A stretch of 64,000 nt of DNA from Aerococcaceae bacterium DSM 111022 (GCA_015863195.1 JACBXO010000006.1:124001-188000), one strand, 5' to 3'. Positions 1 through 9,301 are shown, numbered from the stretch's first letter. Numbers and translations: made by a program. Notes: generated from the letters alone by a model not told the origin.

Positions 1-1357
1 TGAATTCACCAACAAAATTATCAGACACACCGTTATCTTGACTATACACTTCATTCCCACGTACGAAAGTCGCAGCAATTTGTGCTCCAATCTCACGACC
101 AATATAAGGAGAAATTTTATTTCTATATTCTAAATCTTCAGCCTGTAGTGTATAAGGCGCATTCGGTTTAATTAATACGAAGTCAGCGTCCATTCCTACG
201 GCGATTGCTCCTTTACCTTCAATATCGAAGCGACGCGTTGGAGCTGTTGCAATAATATCCGCAAATTGTTCTAAAGACATACCACGTTTTTGTACTGCTT
301 CATCAAAGAATACATCAACGTCATTTTGTAGCCCAGCAATACCACCCCAAGCATCAAATGCATTTTCTTTATCTTTTAGATCTAGTGTACATGGTGAGTG
401 GTCTGAAACTTGAGTTAAAATTTGACCATCGAATAATTGATCCCATAATCCAATTTGTTCACGTTCTCCACGAATTGGCGGTGAACATTTCGCTGTATTT
501 CCAATAGCATCAATTTCATCAGTAGTGAAGTATAAGTAGTGTAAACATGTTTCACAAGTGACATCCACACCTTCTGCACGTGCTTTAATTACTTCTTCCA
601 CACCTTCAGGACATGCCACGTGACAGATATGAATGCGACATCCTGTTTCTTTTGCAAATAAAATAGCGCGGCGAATAGGCTCAACTTCAGTAAAGATTGG
701 ACGGGTCGCAACATATTCAGATAATTTAGACTTACCTTCAGCACGAGCAATTTCACCTAAACGGTCAGTAATTGCTGCATTCTCCGCATGAATTGCTAAC
801 ACTTTTCCAGTTTCAGCAATTTGGCGCATACCTTCATACAGTGAATAATCATCTACATTCATAAAGTCGCCTTCAATAGTCCGATCCCCACATGTAGCCA
901 TAAAACATTTGAATGCTGACACACCCGCTTCATCTAATTCTTGAATACCACCGTTTTCAATATTGTAAGGAACTAACCCACCGAATGAATACACATCCGC
1001 TAATAATTTATCTTTACCAGCTTCAAATTTTGTCCGGATTGTCTCTCCGCTAGTTGTTGCAGGAACTTGATTCAACGGCATTTCTAAAAAGGATGTTACC
1101 CCACCTTTAGCTGCTGCAGATGTTCCAGTTACATAACCTTCCCATTCATCACGGTAACCTCCGCCTGGTTCAGTAATATGAACATGGGCATCAAACATAC
1201 CTGGACTTACTATCAAGTCAGATGCATCAACAATTTGATCCGATTCAAAATCTTGCCCTATTGCTGCAATCTTACCATCTTTTACTGCTACATCCGTTAC
1301 AATTGAACCTGTTTCTAAAATAACTTTACCGTTCTTGATAACTAAATCGTACTTCAT
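1..1357 (-). CDS. allB: allantoinase (3' end cut by the window edge)
   Basis: Opens the allantoin ring hydrolytically to allantoate, in the cytoplasm. Translation from the ATG at 1355-1357 begins MKYDLVIKNGKVILETG and stays open to the left edge, so the C-terminus is missing. Metal-site motifs of cyclic amidohydrolases are visible: FDAHVHI (His-x-His), SAFKCF (the lysine that is carbamylated in the family), AIHAEN, HICHVA and VSDHSPC. An AAGGAGG Shine-Dalgarno lies 7-8 nt before the start. It is the last gene in the window of a minus-strand run allC-pucI-allB; the gaps are short (14 and 32 bp), so one transcript is likely. A dihydropyrimidinase or hydantoinase is the alternative by fold, but the permease, AllC and PucG neighbours fix the substrate as allantoin with good confidence. 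Confidence 0.93.
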   Translation of the reverse strand, partial: MKYDLVIKNGKVILETGSIVTDVAVKDGKIAAIGQDFESDQIVDASDLIVSPGMFDAHVHITEPGGGYRDEWEGYVTGTSAAAKGGVTSFLEMPLNQVPATTSGETIRTKFEAGKDKLLADVYSFGGLVPYNIENGGIQELDEAGVSAFKCFMATCGDRTIEGDFMNVDDYSLYEGMRQIAETGKVLAIHAENAAITDRLGEIARAEGKSKLSEYVATRPIFTEVEPIRRAILFAKETGCRIHICHVACPEGVEEVIKARAEGVDVTCETCLHYLYFTTDEIDAIGNTAKCSPPIRGEREQIGLWDQLFDGQILTQVSDHSPCTLDLKDKENAFDAWGGIAGLQNDVDVFFDEAVQKRGMSLEQFADIIATAPTRRFDIEGKGAIAVGMDADFVLIKPNAPYTLQAEDLEYRNKISPYIGREIGAQIAATFVRGNEVYSQDNGVSDNFVGEF

Positions 1358-1389
1358 ATTTTATTTCCTCCTTTAAATTACATTACCAA

Positions 1390-2844
1390 CTAATTTTCAT
1401 TACCAAATCTCTTTAGTAAAACATAAGTAATAAATGCTGTCGCAAAGCCTGATAACCACGCAATATCTGATAAGACTTTAAGTGCCGGAATAAACTGACC
1501 AATGATTGATAATACTAACCCAACAATCGTTGCTATATACGCTTGAGTATTTACTCCACGATATTTAGAATCCTGTCCTTCGTCGAAGTATAAATCTTCA
1601 ACATCAATCGTTTGTTTATTAACAATAAAGTAATCTGCAATCATAACCCCAGCAACTGGACCTAATAATGCTCCAATTAAGTTTAAGAAGGTTAAAATCG
1701 CCCCACCACCTGACATAAAACGCCAAGGCTGAATTAAGAAAGAGACAATTCCGGCAATCCAGACACCTTTTTTATAGTCAATTCTGTCTGGTAATAAAGC
1801 AGATAATTGATACCCCGCTGGTAAAATGTTTCCAGTCGCATTTGTTGAAATGGTTGTTAATAGGAATACTCCTGTCGCAACAATAACCGCAGGAATATTA
1901 TCCCATTCAGCGATAAAGTCTAAGACACCGTTCCCAGATGACGGTACCCCGTAATGTATACTTCCACCAATTATGATAATTACTGACATAATTGCAAAGA
2001 TTAAATGTCCAACAAATAATCCTGAGATTTGTCCTTGGCTTTGAGCTTCTTGTGACTCTGCATCTTTAGTAAAGTCTGCTACTGAAACCCCAGGTGCTGC
2101 CCAGACTCCTAAAAATGACGCTGCGATCATCATGAATGCATAGATTGGATTAATTCCTGTCGATACAGTTTCATAAGAAAATATTGCTCCTAACCCTCCA
2201 CCAACACTAATCGCCCAAATTGTCATTCCACCAAATACAATGAAAATAATTGGTGATAGGATAGCTGTAAATTTATTTAGTACTCCTCCACCACCAAGAC
2301 CAACAGCCATATTCATTGCCCAGAAAACTGCGAAACATATAAGTACTGGTATTGTAATTCCGACAATTTCCTGACCACCACCGATTTGACTAAAACCAGG
2401 CCAAATCCGTGAAATTAAAATCTCTAATGCTGCTGCTCCTGTGTAAGTTTGAACCCCAAACCAAGCAATTGCTGCAACTGCTCCCCGTAAGAATCCTGGC
2501 AATTTCGCACCTGTACTCCCGTATGCAGATCGTAAGTGCATTGCAAATGGAATTCCATACTTAGCACCTGCGCGACCATTAATTGCCATAAATAAAGCTA
2601 CGGCTAATCCTCCAACAACAATTCCTAAGATTGTGTTCAATGGTGATAATCCGAGCGCTAAGAATCCAACAACCGCTGCATAGTTCGGGATATTATGAAT
2701 CGAACCTTGCCATAATGTGAAGTAATTATTTCTTGAAGAAATTCTTTCATCTGCAGTTTTTGGTAAGATATCTTCATTATTATAACCTCGTTCTTTGAAC
2801 CTGGCTTTCTGTTCAACAGTGACCATTCCCTCATTTAAACTCAT
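1390..2844 (-). CDS. pucI: NCS1-family allantoin permease
   Basis: Membrane importer of the nucleobase-cation-symport-1 family, predicted to bring allantoin into the cell by cation symport. The 484-residue protein has about twelve hydrophobic segments. Its N-terminal region (NYFTLWQGSIHNIPNY, then a glycine-rich AINGRAGAKYGIPFA stretch and WFGVQTYTGA) is typical of NCS1 transporters for allantoin, hydantoin and nucleobases. It starts at ATG 2844 behind an AAAGGAGG site. It sits between allantoate amidohydrolase and allantoinase on the same strand, as in purine-degradation loci, which is the main reason for assigning allantoin rather than uracil or cytosine. Substrate choice is inference from context. 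Confidence 0.88.
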   Translation of the reverse strand: MSLNEGMVTVEQKARFKERGYNNEDILPKTADERISSRNNYFTLWQGSIHNIPNYAAVVGFLALGLSPLNTILGIVVGGLAVALFMAINGRAGAKYGIPFAMHLRSAYGSTGAKLPGFLRGAVAAIAWFGVQTYTGAAALEILISRIWPGFSQIGGGQEIVGITIPVLICFAVFWAMNMAVGLGGGGVLNKFTAILSPIIFIVFGGMTIWAISVGGGLGAIFSYETVSTGINPIYAFMMIAASFLGVWAAPGVSVADFTKDAESQEAQSQGQISGLFVGHLIFAIMSVIIIIGGSIHYGVPSSGNGVLDFIAEWDNIPAVIVATGVFLLTTISTNATGNILPAGYQLSALLPDRIDYKKGVWIAGIVSFLIQPWRFMSGGGAILTFLNLIGALLGPVAGVMIADYFIVNKQTIDVEDLYFDEGQDSKYRGVNTQAYIATIVGLVLSIIGQFIPALKVLSDIAWLSGFATAFITYVLLKRFGNEN

Positions 2845-2858
2845 GTCCTAACCTCCTT

Positions 2859-4088
2859 TTAATAAGCTAGTTTATATAGTGCCGCAGCTAGGGCTTTAAT
2901 TCCTTCTGCAATATCTACCGCTTCAGTATGCTCTGCCGGATTATGACTAATTCCATCGATTGAAGGCACGAAAATCATCCCTGTCGGTACTCTTGGTGCA
3001 AAAATTTGTGCATCATGTCCCGCTCCTGAATGCATTACTTGATAATTTAAACCTGTGTCATCACACACTTCTTCAATTAATTTTGCAATGTTTTCATCCA
3101 TTGGTACAGGAGATTCATCCATCCATAAATCAATTTCAACAGTCAAGCCCATTTTATTTGCTATATCGTTAATGTCTAATTCCAATTCTTTTGTAAACTC
3201 ATCTAAAATTGTTTGGTCGGTATGTCGGCAGTCAATCGAAAATGAAACTTCACCTGGAACAACATTAACAACATTCGGTTTCACATCTACATGGCCAAAA
3301 GTTAAAACCAATGGATTCCCCACATCTTTTGCTTTATCAATACCGCTAACAATAATACGAGACATACATTCTACCGCATCTTTACGGTATTCCATTAATG
3401 TAGTTCCGGCATGATTTGCTTGACCTTTAAGTGTAATATTATAGCGTTTTTGTCCTACAATGGCATTTACTACTCCAACCTGTTTACCCGCTTCTTCAAG
3501 AAAATTCCCTTGTTCGATATGTAATTCTATAAATGAGTTCATTTTATCAAAACCATCATTCGGTTCCGTATTGAAATTAAATCCTGCATCGCGCATTGCA
3601 TCTTCGAATTTGATACCGTCATTATCAGTACGCCCTTCGACATCTTCTCGTTTGGCTATATTAAAGATATTTTTTGAACCCCAAAATGCATACGGGAAAC
3701 GAGATCCTTCTTCTTCAGCCATCGATATAATACGAAGCGATTGTTTAGGTTGTCCATACTCTTCAATTAATGCCTTAATTGCTATATATCCAGCCATGAT
3801 TCCTAATTGTCCATCTAAACGCCCTCCTTTAACGACTGTATCTATATGAGATCCTGTTGCATGAATCACTTCAGGCTCTTTGGAACCCTTTAACGTTGCA
3901 AATTGGTTACCAACAGCATCAAATTCAACTTCCATTCCAATAGCTTCAAACTTTTCTTTTAAAGCATTTTGAGCTTCCACCCATGATTTGCTATATAGTA
4001 ATCGGGTAGTTCCTGGCCCCTCCGTATCTGAGATGCTTGATAACCAATCTAGTGTTTCATCAACATATTCTGGATCAATATTAATCAT
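2859..4088 (-). CDS. allC: allantoate amidohydrolase (M20 family)
   Basis: Cytoplasmic binuclear-metal amidohydrolase, predicted to turn allantoate into ureidoglycine plus CO2 and ammonia. The 409-residue sequence has the M20 metal-site motifs GSHIDTV followed by LDGQLGI, EEGSRFPYAFWGS, and FIELHIEQG, plus the dimerisation/substrate segment GQANHAGTT and a C-terminal SGAGHDAQ. These occur in allantoate, ureidoglycolate and N-carbamoyl amino acid amidohydrolases. Context (allantoinase, permease, PucG) favours allantoate. The start ATG at 4088 follows GGAGGTAAATTA. It is the first gene of the minus-strand unit; a promoter, a cre box and a candidate PucR site lie just upstream. The product feeds the aminotransferase encoded next door. 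Confidence 0.88.
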   Translation of the reverse strand: MINIDPEYVDETLDWLSSISDTEGPGTTRLLYSKSWVEAQNALKEKFEAIGMEVEFDAVGNQFATLKGSKEPEVIHATGSHIDTVVKGGRLDGQLGIMAGYIAIKALIEEYGQPKQSLRIISMAEEEGSRFPYAFWGSKNIFNIAKREDVEGRTDNDGIKFEDAMRDAGFNFNTEPNDGFDKMNSFIELHIEQGNFLEEAGKQVGVVNAIVGQKRYNITLKGQANHAGTTLMEYRKDAVECMSRIIVSGIDKAKDVGNPLVLTFGHVDVKPNVVNVVPGEVSFSIDCRHTDQTILDEFTKELELDINDIANKMGLTVEIDLWMDESPVPMDENIAKLIEEVCDDTGLNYQVMHSGAGHDAQIFAPRVPTGMIFVPSIDGISHNPAEHTEAVDIAEGIKALAAALYKLAY

Positions 4089-4143
4089 TAATTTACCTCC
4101 GTTCGTAATTTTATGTGCATTTTTAAACTAACTACATTGTATA

Positions 4144-4158
4144 TAAAAGCGCTTTCTT
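4144..4158 (-). promoter_or_regulatory. cre box downstream of the allC promoter
   Basis: The 11-bp stretch AAAGCGCTTTC is a near-symmetric match to catabolite-responsive elements bound by CcpA in Firmicutes. It lies about 10-20 bp inside the transcript predicted from the promoter at 4173-4201, a position where CcpA usually blocks elongating polymerase. CcpA itself is not in this window. Confidence 0.6.
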
Positions 4159-4172
4159 ATTAGTTGTTAAAT

Positions 4173-4201
4173 ATTACAAAATATTGTTTCTTCATGGTCA
4201 A
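4173..4201 (-). promoter_or_regulatory. predicted promoter of allC-pucI-allB
   Basis: Read on the minus strand: -35 TTGACC, 17-bp spacer, -10 TGTAAT, giving a start near 4166. This is the best sigma-A match in the allC-pucG gap. A GCACAA-core site lies 30 bp upstream of the -35. Confidence 0.5.
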
Positions 4202-4230
4202 AATCAACAAACAATTGTCATATTTACTTA

Positions 4231-4247
4231 ATTGTGCGCAAAACAAT
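4231..4247 (-). promoter_or_regulatory. candidate PucR activator site (allC side)
   Basis: Contains the core GCACAA in transcript orientation, inside an ATTGT/ACAAT inverted repeat. The same core in the same orientation occurs upstream of pucG (5716-5721) and of the allFG fusion (9382-9387), at 30, 24 and 30 bp from the respective -35 elements. Assigning it to PucR is inference. Confidence 0.4.
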
Positions 4248-4300
4248 TATATCATTCCGTATTTAAATTATCTGAAAACCAACAGAAATGAATTAAATAT

Positions 4301-4351
4301 AAAAGTCACATAAAATCAATACTCTAATAATATTGACTTTATGCGACTTTT
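4301..4351 (-). terminator. long hairpin downstream of pucG
   Basis: Arms at 4301-4321 and 4331-4351 pair at 19 of 21 positions around a short loop and end in an A/T run, so it probably terminates pucG. The arm sequence (CATAAAATCAATA) resembles the hairpins at 47539-47583 and 15281-15325, suggesting a related element family. Confidence 0.6.
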
Positions 4352-4388
4352 GAGGTCTTTATCAAAAAATAATATTTTAATTCAATTA

Positions 4389-5612
4389 CTAATTCACTTT
4401 GTTTAAGTAAACACCTAAAGCGGCTTGAACTGCCTCACCTTTATTTATAGGGGCATTGAAATGAATAAGGGTTGCTTCTAAGGCAGCTAAAACATGTAAT
4501 ACATTTTCACGTCGACTAGAATATCCCATATTTCCAATACGCCATATCTTTCCAATTAATGGTCCAAAACTACCTGCAATTTCTACGCCAAATTGATTTA
4601 ATAGAAATTCTGGTACAATGTTTGGATTGACACCTTCAGGAATTATAATTGGAATAACAGTATTCATTTTTGTATCTATGTTACCAAATATATTTAAGCC
4701 CATTGCTTGAATGCCAGCTACGATCGCATCATTATTTAATTGATGTCTTGCATAGACTTCTTCTTTACCTTCTTCTAGAATCATTCGCAGTCCAGTATGT
4801 AAGCCGTAATTTAATGCATTTACTTCAGTATGATGATTAATCTTATCATTACTCCAATAACGGATAATTTGACTTATATCAAGATAGTTACTCTGTATAT
4901 GACGGTCATTAATTTCATCATTTTCCGTTCGGATACCTTCCTCTTTCTGGAATCGAGACATAAAAAAATCTTTCGCTTTGTCATCATATGCGATGAGTGA
5001 TAATCCAGTTGGTACACTCACACATTTTTGTGTACCAGCAACTGCTACATTCACTCCCCACTCATCCATCTTAAACTCAACACCACCATATGTAGCAACA
5101 CAGTCTACCATAAAGAAAATATTATTTTCTTGGCAGAAATGTCCTACTTTATCTATTGGTGCCATTTGTCCATTTGCAGTTTCTCCATGTATCATCGCAA
5201 CAATTTTAGGTTCCACTTCTTTAATTTTTTGGATGATATCTTCTTGATCAAATGGACTATCCCATTCTTTTTCCATTAGAATTACATCACCTTTTGCTCT
5301 TTCAGCAATTTCAGATAATAAATAAGCAAAACGTCCATAAGCTGGAATTAATATTTTATCTCCGGGTTCAATTAAACCGATTAAGGCCGCTTCAATTCCT
5401 GAGCGAGAAGTACCATTAACTGCTAATGTATTACCTTTTTCAGTTCCAAATAATGGTCTCATTAGTTCTTGATTATCTTCCATAATCGATAGAAATGCTG
5501 GATCAAATTGACCTAGCATACGATTTGACATTGCTTGTAAAACCTTTGGATGCACTTCTACTGGGCCAGGTGTCATAATCGTTCTTTGAGGTATTGTGAA
5601 ATCTTTAATCAT
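4389..5612 (-). CDS. pucG: (S)-ureidoglycine-glyoxylate aminotransferase
   Basis: PLP-dependent class V aminotransferase, predicted to transfer the amino group of ureidoglycine to glyoxylate, giving oxalurate and glycine. Family signs: TPGPVEVHPKVLQAM at the N-terminus, NGTSRSGIEAAL in the cofactor pocket, HGETANG, MVDCVATYGG (Asp that binds the pyridine nitrogen) and GTQKC with the Schiff-base lysine. The open frame reaches 5651, but the ATG at 5612 is preferred because AAAGGAG lies 10 nt upstream and the homologous N-terminus begins there (407 residues). Oxalurate made here is the substrate of the oxamate carbamoyltransferase encoded at 9.5-13.3 kb. A generic alanine/serine-glyoxylate aminotransferase is the alternative by sequence; context argues against it. 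Confidence 0.87.
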   Translation of the reverse strand: MIKDFTIPQRTIMTPGPVEVHPKVLQAMSNRMLGQFDPAFLSIMEDNQELMRPLFGTEKGNTLAVNGTSRSGIEAALIGLIEPGDKILIPAYGRFAYLLSEIAERAKGDVILMEKEWDSPFDQEDIIQKIKEVEPKIVAMIHGETANGQMAPIDKVGHFCQENNIFFMVDCVATYGGVEFKMDEWGVNVAVAGTQKCVSVPTGLSLIAYDDKAKDFFMSRFQKEEGIRTENDEINDRHIQSNYLDISQIIRYWSNDKINHHTEVNALNYGLHTGLRMILEEGKEEVYARHQLNNDAIVAGIQAMGLNIFGNIDTKMNTVIPIIIPEGVNPNIVPEFLLNQFGVEIAGSFGPLIGKIWRIGNMGYSSRRENVLHVLAALEATLIHFNAPINKGEAVQAALGVYLNKVN

Positions 5613-5662
5613 AGTATTGATACTCCTTTGGTATTTTCCTAACTTTATCATTTTTTAGTTCA

Positions 5663-5691
5663 AATATAAACTTATGGCAGAAAAACTGTAA
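5663..5691 (-). promoter_or_regulatory. predicted pucG promoter
   Basis: Minus strand: -35 TTACAG, 17-bp spacer, -10 TATATT. The GCACAA core at 5716-5721 lies 24 bp upstream. The -35 is weak, as expected for an activator-dependent promoter. Confidence 0.4.
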
Positions 5692-5710
5692 TTCTGAACA
5701 ACCCCTCAAA

Positions 5711-5754
5711 AACCTTTGTGCATTATTGCCAAAAGGTTAACATTTGTATATAAT
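5711..5754 (+). promoter_or_regulatory. pucR promoter with overlapping operator
   Basis: Plus strand: -35 TTGCCA (5726-5731), 17-bp spacer, -10 TATAAT (5749-5754). An inverted repeat AACCTTT (5711-5717) / AAAGGTT (5732-5738) brackets the -35, and the GCACAA core (minus strand, 5716-5721) touches it. A protein bound here could activate pucG and repress pucR. The binding protein is inferred to be PucR. Confidence 0.5.
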
Positions 5755-5813
5755 TTTAATTATCTAGATACTACAAAATATATTTTAAAAGTATATTACA
5801 AAGGAGTTTCAAC

Positions 5814-7436
5814 ATGACTACACTAAATGAAATACTAGAAACACCTCGTTATAACGATTTGTATTTATTTACAAATAAAGAAACAGGAAATACTTCACAT
5901 ATTAAAAGTATTGAAATCTCTGAAACCCCAGATATAGAACACTATATTCCAAAAGGGACTGTTTTATTATCGACTGCTATGATTTTCAAAGAAAATCAAC
6001 AAAACATGAAAGCTTTTATCGATTCTTTAGTACGAGCGGAAGCGATTGGTTTGGGGATTAAAGTCAACCGCTTTCTTGGATATTTAGATCAATCAATCAT
6101 TGACTATGCTAATAAAATAAATTTTCCAATCTTTCAAATCCCTGATAATTATAATTTAGGTGCTATTTTGCACCAATGGTCGGGCATCGTTTGGAATAGG
6201 CAACATGAGGAAATTTCATTTGCTTTAGATATCCAAAGATCCTTTCAAGATTTAGTTGTTCGAGACGTTCCTAATCAAATATTTGTCAATGAATTTAGCC
6301 AAATGATTAAATCCCCTGTAATATTGCTCGATTCATTTTACGAAGTGATTACTTATTCCAATTACTTCAAAGGCTATCCAGGTAAATTAAATGACTTCGT
6401 CAAACAAATTCGTATACAATCAAACTATTCTACAGACGAAACTATTTCATATATTGTTAATGATTTACAAGGAAATCCTGCTCAGGTTGCTGTTCGTAGC
6501 TTAAATATACATAATTATTTTAATGAGTATCTCGTTATACTCAATCCTGAACAAATTCCACAACCAATAAATCATTTTGCTATTGACCAAGCAGCTTTAG
6601 TCTTGAGTTTTGTACTCCTAAAAAATGATAAACTTCATCAACTAGAATTGACAACCGAAGCCGATTACTTTAAAGATTGGATATCAATGCGAGGAACTGA
6701 AACTCAAAACAATTCAAACAAGCATGGTTTTATCGCGTCAGATTATTATCAGGTAATCAAAATCACTGATTTGAGTTTATTAAACAAACAGAAAGAACAG
6801 AGCATATCTCATAAAGAAAACCTTTGGCTTATAGCTTTGTGGTTGGAGCGAGCTTTGTCAGAACTTTCTCCAAAAGCCAAAGTAATCTATTCAACTTCAA
6901 ATCTTGAAACACTGATTTTACTTCAAGAGCGTCCAACAAATTTAATTGAAAAGTTAGAAAAATTAGCAATCACATTGGTAAAGAGAATCAATATCCGTAT
7001 TGCTTACAATATTGGTGAAGCCGTGGGTACAACTCAGCAAATCGAACGTAGTTTAACTCAAGCTAGAATCACCCATGATGAAAGATTGCAGAATGGATTA
7101 GATGATACATTCATCTCATATGAAAACAAAGGCATTCATCAATTATTTTCAAATTTAAATACGGAGCAAACAAATTTCTTTATCAAAAATGTTTTAGGGT
7201 CATTTGCGGATCCTCAGGATGAATCATTAAGTGATCTAAGAGAGACTCTTTATGTTTACTTAAACTCACAATGTGAAATTGCTAAGACCGCTAGCCAACT
7301 TTATGTCCATCGAAATACCGTAAAATATCGTATTCAAAAATGTGAAGAAATATTAGACCTTGATATCAGTGATGCAGAAACCTCCTTAAATTTACGTATT
7401 GCCTTAGAATTACTAAAAGAACAAGGGACAGAATAA
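5814..7436 (+). CDS. pucR: PucR-family transcriptional regulator
   Basis: DNA-binding regulator expected to sense a purine-catabolic intermediate and control this locus. The 540-residue protein has an N-terminal PucR domain (about residues 1-125, including PKGTVLLSTAM and FPIFQIPDNYNLG), a middle region without a clear family, and a C-terminal helix-turn-helix of the PucR/CdaR type (about 480-535) with QLYVHRNTVKYRI. The start ATG at 5814 follows AAAGGAG. It sits between the two halves of the allantoin locus, divergent from pucG, and its promoter overlaps an inverted repeat, which suggests autoregulation. In Bacillus, PucR activates allantoin genes; the same sign is inferred here from site positions. 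Confidence 0.88.
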   Translation: MTTLNEILETPRYNDLYLFTNKETGNTSHIKSIEISETPDIEHYIPKGTVLLSTAMIFKENQQNMKAFIDSLVRAEAIGLGIKVNRFLGYLDQSIIDYANKINFPIFQIPDNYNLGAILHQWSGIVWNRQHEEISFALDIQRSFQDLVVRDVPNQIFVNEFSQMIKSPVILLDSFYEVITYSNYFKGYPGKLNDFVKQIRIQSNYSTDETISYIVNDLQGNPAQVAVRSLNIHNYFNEYLVILNPEQIPQPINHFAIDQAALVLSFVLLKNDKLHQLELTTEADYFKDWISMRGTETQNNSNKHGFIASDYYQVIKITDLSLLNKQKEQSISHKENLWLIALWLERALSELSPKAKVIYSTSNLETLILLQERPTNLIEKLEKLAITLVKRINIRIAYNIGEAVGTTQQIERSLTQARITHDERLQNGLDDTFISYENKGIHQLFSNLNTEQTNFFIKNVLGSFADPQDESLSDLRETLYVYLNSQCEIAKTASQLYVHRNTVKYRIQKCEEILDLDISDAETSLNLRIALELLKEQGTE

Positions 7437-7466
7437 AAAAACACCGTCCAAAACGGGCGGTGTTTT
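7435..7466. terminator. bidirectional terminator between pucR and the AEC transporter gene
   Basis: Stem ACACCGTCC (7441-7449) / GGGCGGTGT (7455-7463), with A-run before and T-run after. It serves the convergent genes pucR and the AEC transporter. Confidence 0.85.
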
Positions 7467-7496
7467 CTGATTTAATACAAAATTTTTTCTCTCTTT

Positions 7497-8429
7497 TTAT
7501 AAGAATAACGTGATAATAGGAATAGTAATGATTGAAAGCAAAGATGACATGAAGACTATTTGACTCGCAAAATCAGTATCATTACCAGCATTACCTGCAA
7601 ACATGGCTACATAGGAAGCTGTTGGCATTGAGATCATAATAACGGGTATAACCAATGTCACTCCACTAAATCCAAGTGTTTTCAATATCAGAACTACCAA
7701 TAAAGGTACAGCTAATAATTTCAAGCCCGCTGCTAAGTACAAAACCTTATTTTTAAATGCTTTAACAATGTCAGACCTTGATAACATCAATCCTACAACG
7801 ATCATCGCCAACGGAGATGTTGCTGGTGCCAGTGAATCTACTACCTCTTGAGCTAAAACCGGCAATTCCCATTGCGTTAAGAAAAATATTAGCCCAAAGA
7901 TAATAGATAAAATTCCAGGACTAAAGGCTATTTTTTTCCAATTAAATGAAGTTGACCCAGGAGCATTACGCCCCATTAAATAAATACCTAACGTCCAAGA
8001 AACAACTTCAAAGATAAAACCAGCACCTAGTACTGCATAAAAGAGTGCCTCTACTCCCAAAAGACTACTGATGATTGGGAATCCCATGAAAGTTGTATTT
8101 GATAATAGTAACGCAACATGGAAAATATCTTTTTGACCAGCTGTTAATGGTAATTGTTTCGATACAAAGAAACCAACGGTAAACATAATTATATAACAAA
8201 AAATCATAATCCCAATAATCACCAAAGAAGTTTGTACACGTTCTTGTTCTAATGGTAATTGCATCGCATTAAAAATGGTGGCTGGCATTGTAATATAAAG
8301 CACTAAATTGGTAATATCTTTCTGCCCTTTTTGTGAGATTAAATTAGTACGACCCGCAATGAATCCGATGACAATAAGTAAAAATAATATTAACACTTTT
8401 TGCAGTGTTAAGAAAAAATCTAATTGCAT
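7497..8429 (-). CDS. AEC (auxin efflux carrier) family transporter
   Basis: Integral membrane transporter with about ten hydrophobic helices and the MP-type arrangement of the AEC family, which includes carboxylate carriers such as malate and malonate transporters. Visible family features: ITNLVLYITMPATIFNAM near the N-terminus, LSNTTFMGFPI, and VIMISMPTASYVAMFAGNAGND near the C-terminus. The ATG at 8429 (AAAGGAGTTAATT before it) is chosen over the upstream frame start at 8474; this gives 310 residues. It follows an alpha/beta hydrolase gene by 20 bp and is divergent from the oxamate-forming genes. Export of oxamate, the end product predicted here, or import of a related carboxylate is plausible but unproven. 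Confidence 0.83.
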   Translation of the reverse strand: MQLDFFLTLQKVLILFLLIVIGFIAGRTNLISQKGQKDITNLVLYITMPATIFNAMQLPLEQERVQTSLVIIGIMIFCYIIMFTVGFFVSKQLPLTAGQKDIFHVALLLSNTTFMGFPIISSLLGVEALFYAVLGAGFIFEVVSWTLGIYLMGRNAPGSTSFNWKKIAFSPGILSIIFGLIFFLTQWELPVLAQEVVDSLAPATSPLAMIVVGLMLSRSDIVKAFKNKVLYLAAGLKLLAVPLLVVLILKTLGFSGVTLVIPVIMISMPTASYVAMFAGNAGNDTDFASQIVFMSSLLSIITIPIITLFL

Positions 8430-8449
8430 AATTAACTCCTTTAAAAATT

Positions 8450-9301
8450 TTATTTTATTAATGTATTCAGCCAATCAACTAATTTTGTATAAATGGGGAT
8501 TCCCACTCCACTAATTTGGGTTCGATCAAAATCATGTTCATTAACTTCTAAAATGTGCAATTGGGAATGCGGTACATATTTAGCCATTAAACGTGATTGA
8601 CGAACAGGAACATCTGGATCCACTTCGCCAGCAGTAATAAATGTAGCTGGAAATTCTTTGAGATCTGCTGGTTTTAAACTATAATCACTTGCTTTTTCAC
8701 CTTGTGGTACTAGCAAATCTTGAAATCGTCCCGTCTGACGAGCGTATAAATATATGAGATACCGCGCATCATTTGAGTCTGCAATGGTTGGTATGTTGTT
8801 TACCAGCCGTTTAAATTGGTTCTCATCAACTTTCCCAAACTTAAGATAGTGATGATTTGGGATAGTAAAATGAGCATCATTTAGATTATAGTAACCATAG
8901 AATGAAATATATCCCTTTATTTTGCTTTTAAATTCATGCGTTAAATGAGCTGCTAAAAAACTCCCAGCTGATCTTCCCATCAAGAATGTAGAAATACCAT
9001 CTTGAAGTGATAATTTTTCTACTCCTTCCTGAAAATACCATTGAATTTGTTCTTTCGCACATTTTAAAATTATTTCAATATCTGACTCTGGAGCAAAAGG
9101 ATAATCAAATGATACTATTCCATAACCTGCTTGAGAAAACAGTTCTAGATATTCGATTGGCAAATCATCTTTATCCCCAAAAATTAGGCCCCCTCCATGA
9201 AAATATAATATTATACCTTTCATTTCGACCTCAGGCAACACAAGTGACGCTGATAATTCTATTCTATTCACAGTTACTGTTTGAAAAATCGTTTTTTCCA
9301 C
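8450..9301 (-). CDS. alpha/beta hydrolase (esterase/lipase-like)
   Basis: Cytoplasmic serine hydrolase of the HGGG-containing alpha/beta fold group. Visible: YFHGGGLIFG (oxyanion hole), GRSAGS (nucleophile Ser in G-x-S-x-G), a likely catalytic Asp in TAGEVDPDVPV, and His in NEHDFDR near the end. It has no signal peptide. The start is a GTG at 9301 with GAGGTGG six nt upstream. It is probably co-transcribed with the downstream AEC transporter and is divergent from allFG, so both likely belong to the allantoin regulon. No reaction in the known pathway needs an esterase; an oxalurate- or allantoin-ester substrate, or detoxification, would be guesswork. Confidence 0.72.
   Translation of the reverse strand: MEKTIFQTVTVNRIELSASLVLPEVEMKGIILYFHGGGLIFGDKDDLPIEYLELFSQAGYGIVSFDYPFAPESDIEIILKCAKEQIQWYFQEGVEKLSLQDGISTFLMGRSAGSFLAAHLTHEFKSKIKGYISFYGYYNLNDAHFTIPNHHYLKFGKVDENQFKRLVNNIPTIADSNDARYLIYLYARQTGRFQDLLVPQGEKASDYSLKPADLKEFPATFITAGEVDPDVPVRQSRLMAKYVPHSQLHILEVNEHDFDRTQISGVGIPIYTKLVDWLNTLIK

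Noticed and set aside
3055-3849. Plus-strand frames opposite allC
   Set aside because: No ribosome sites; composition is that of an antisense shadow.
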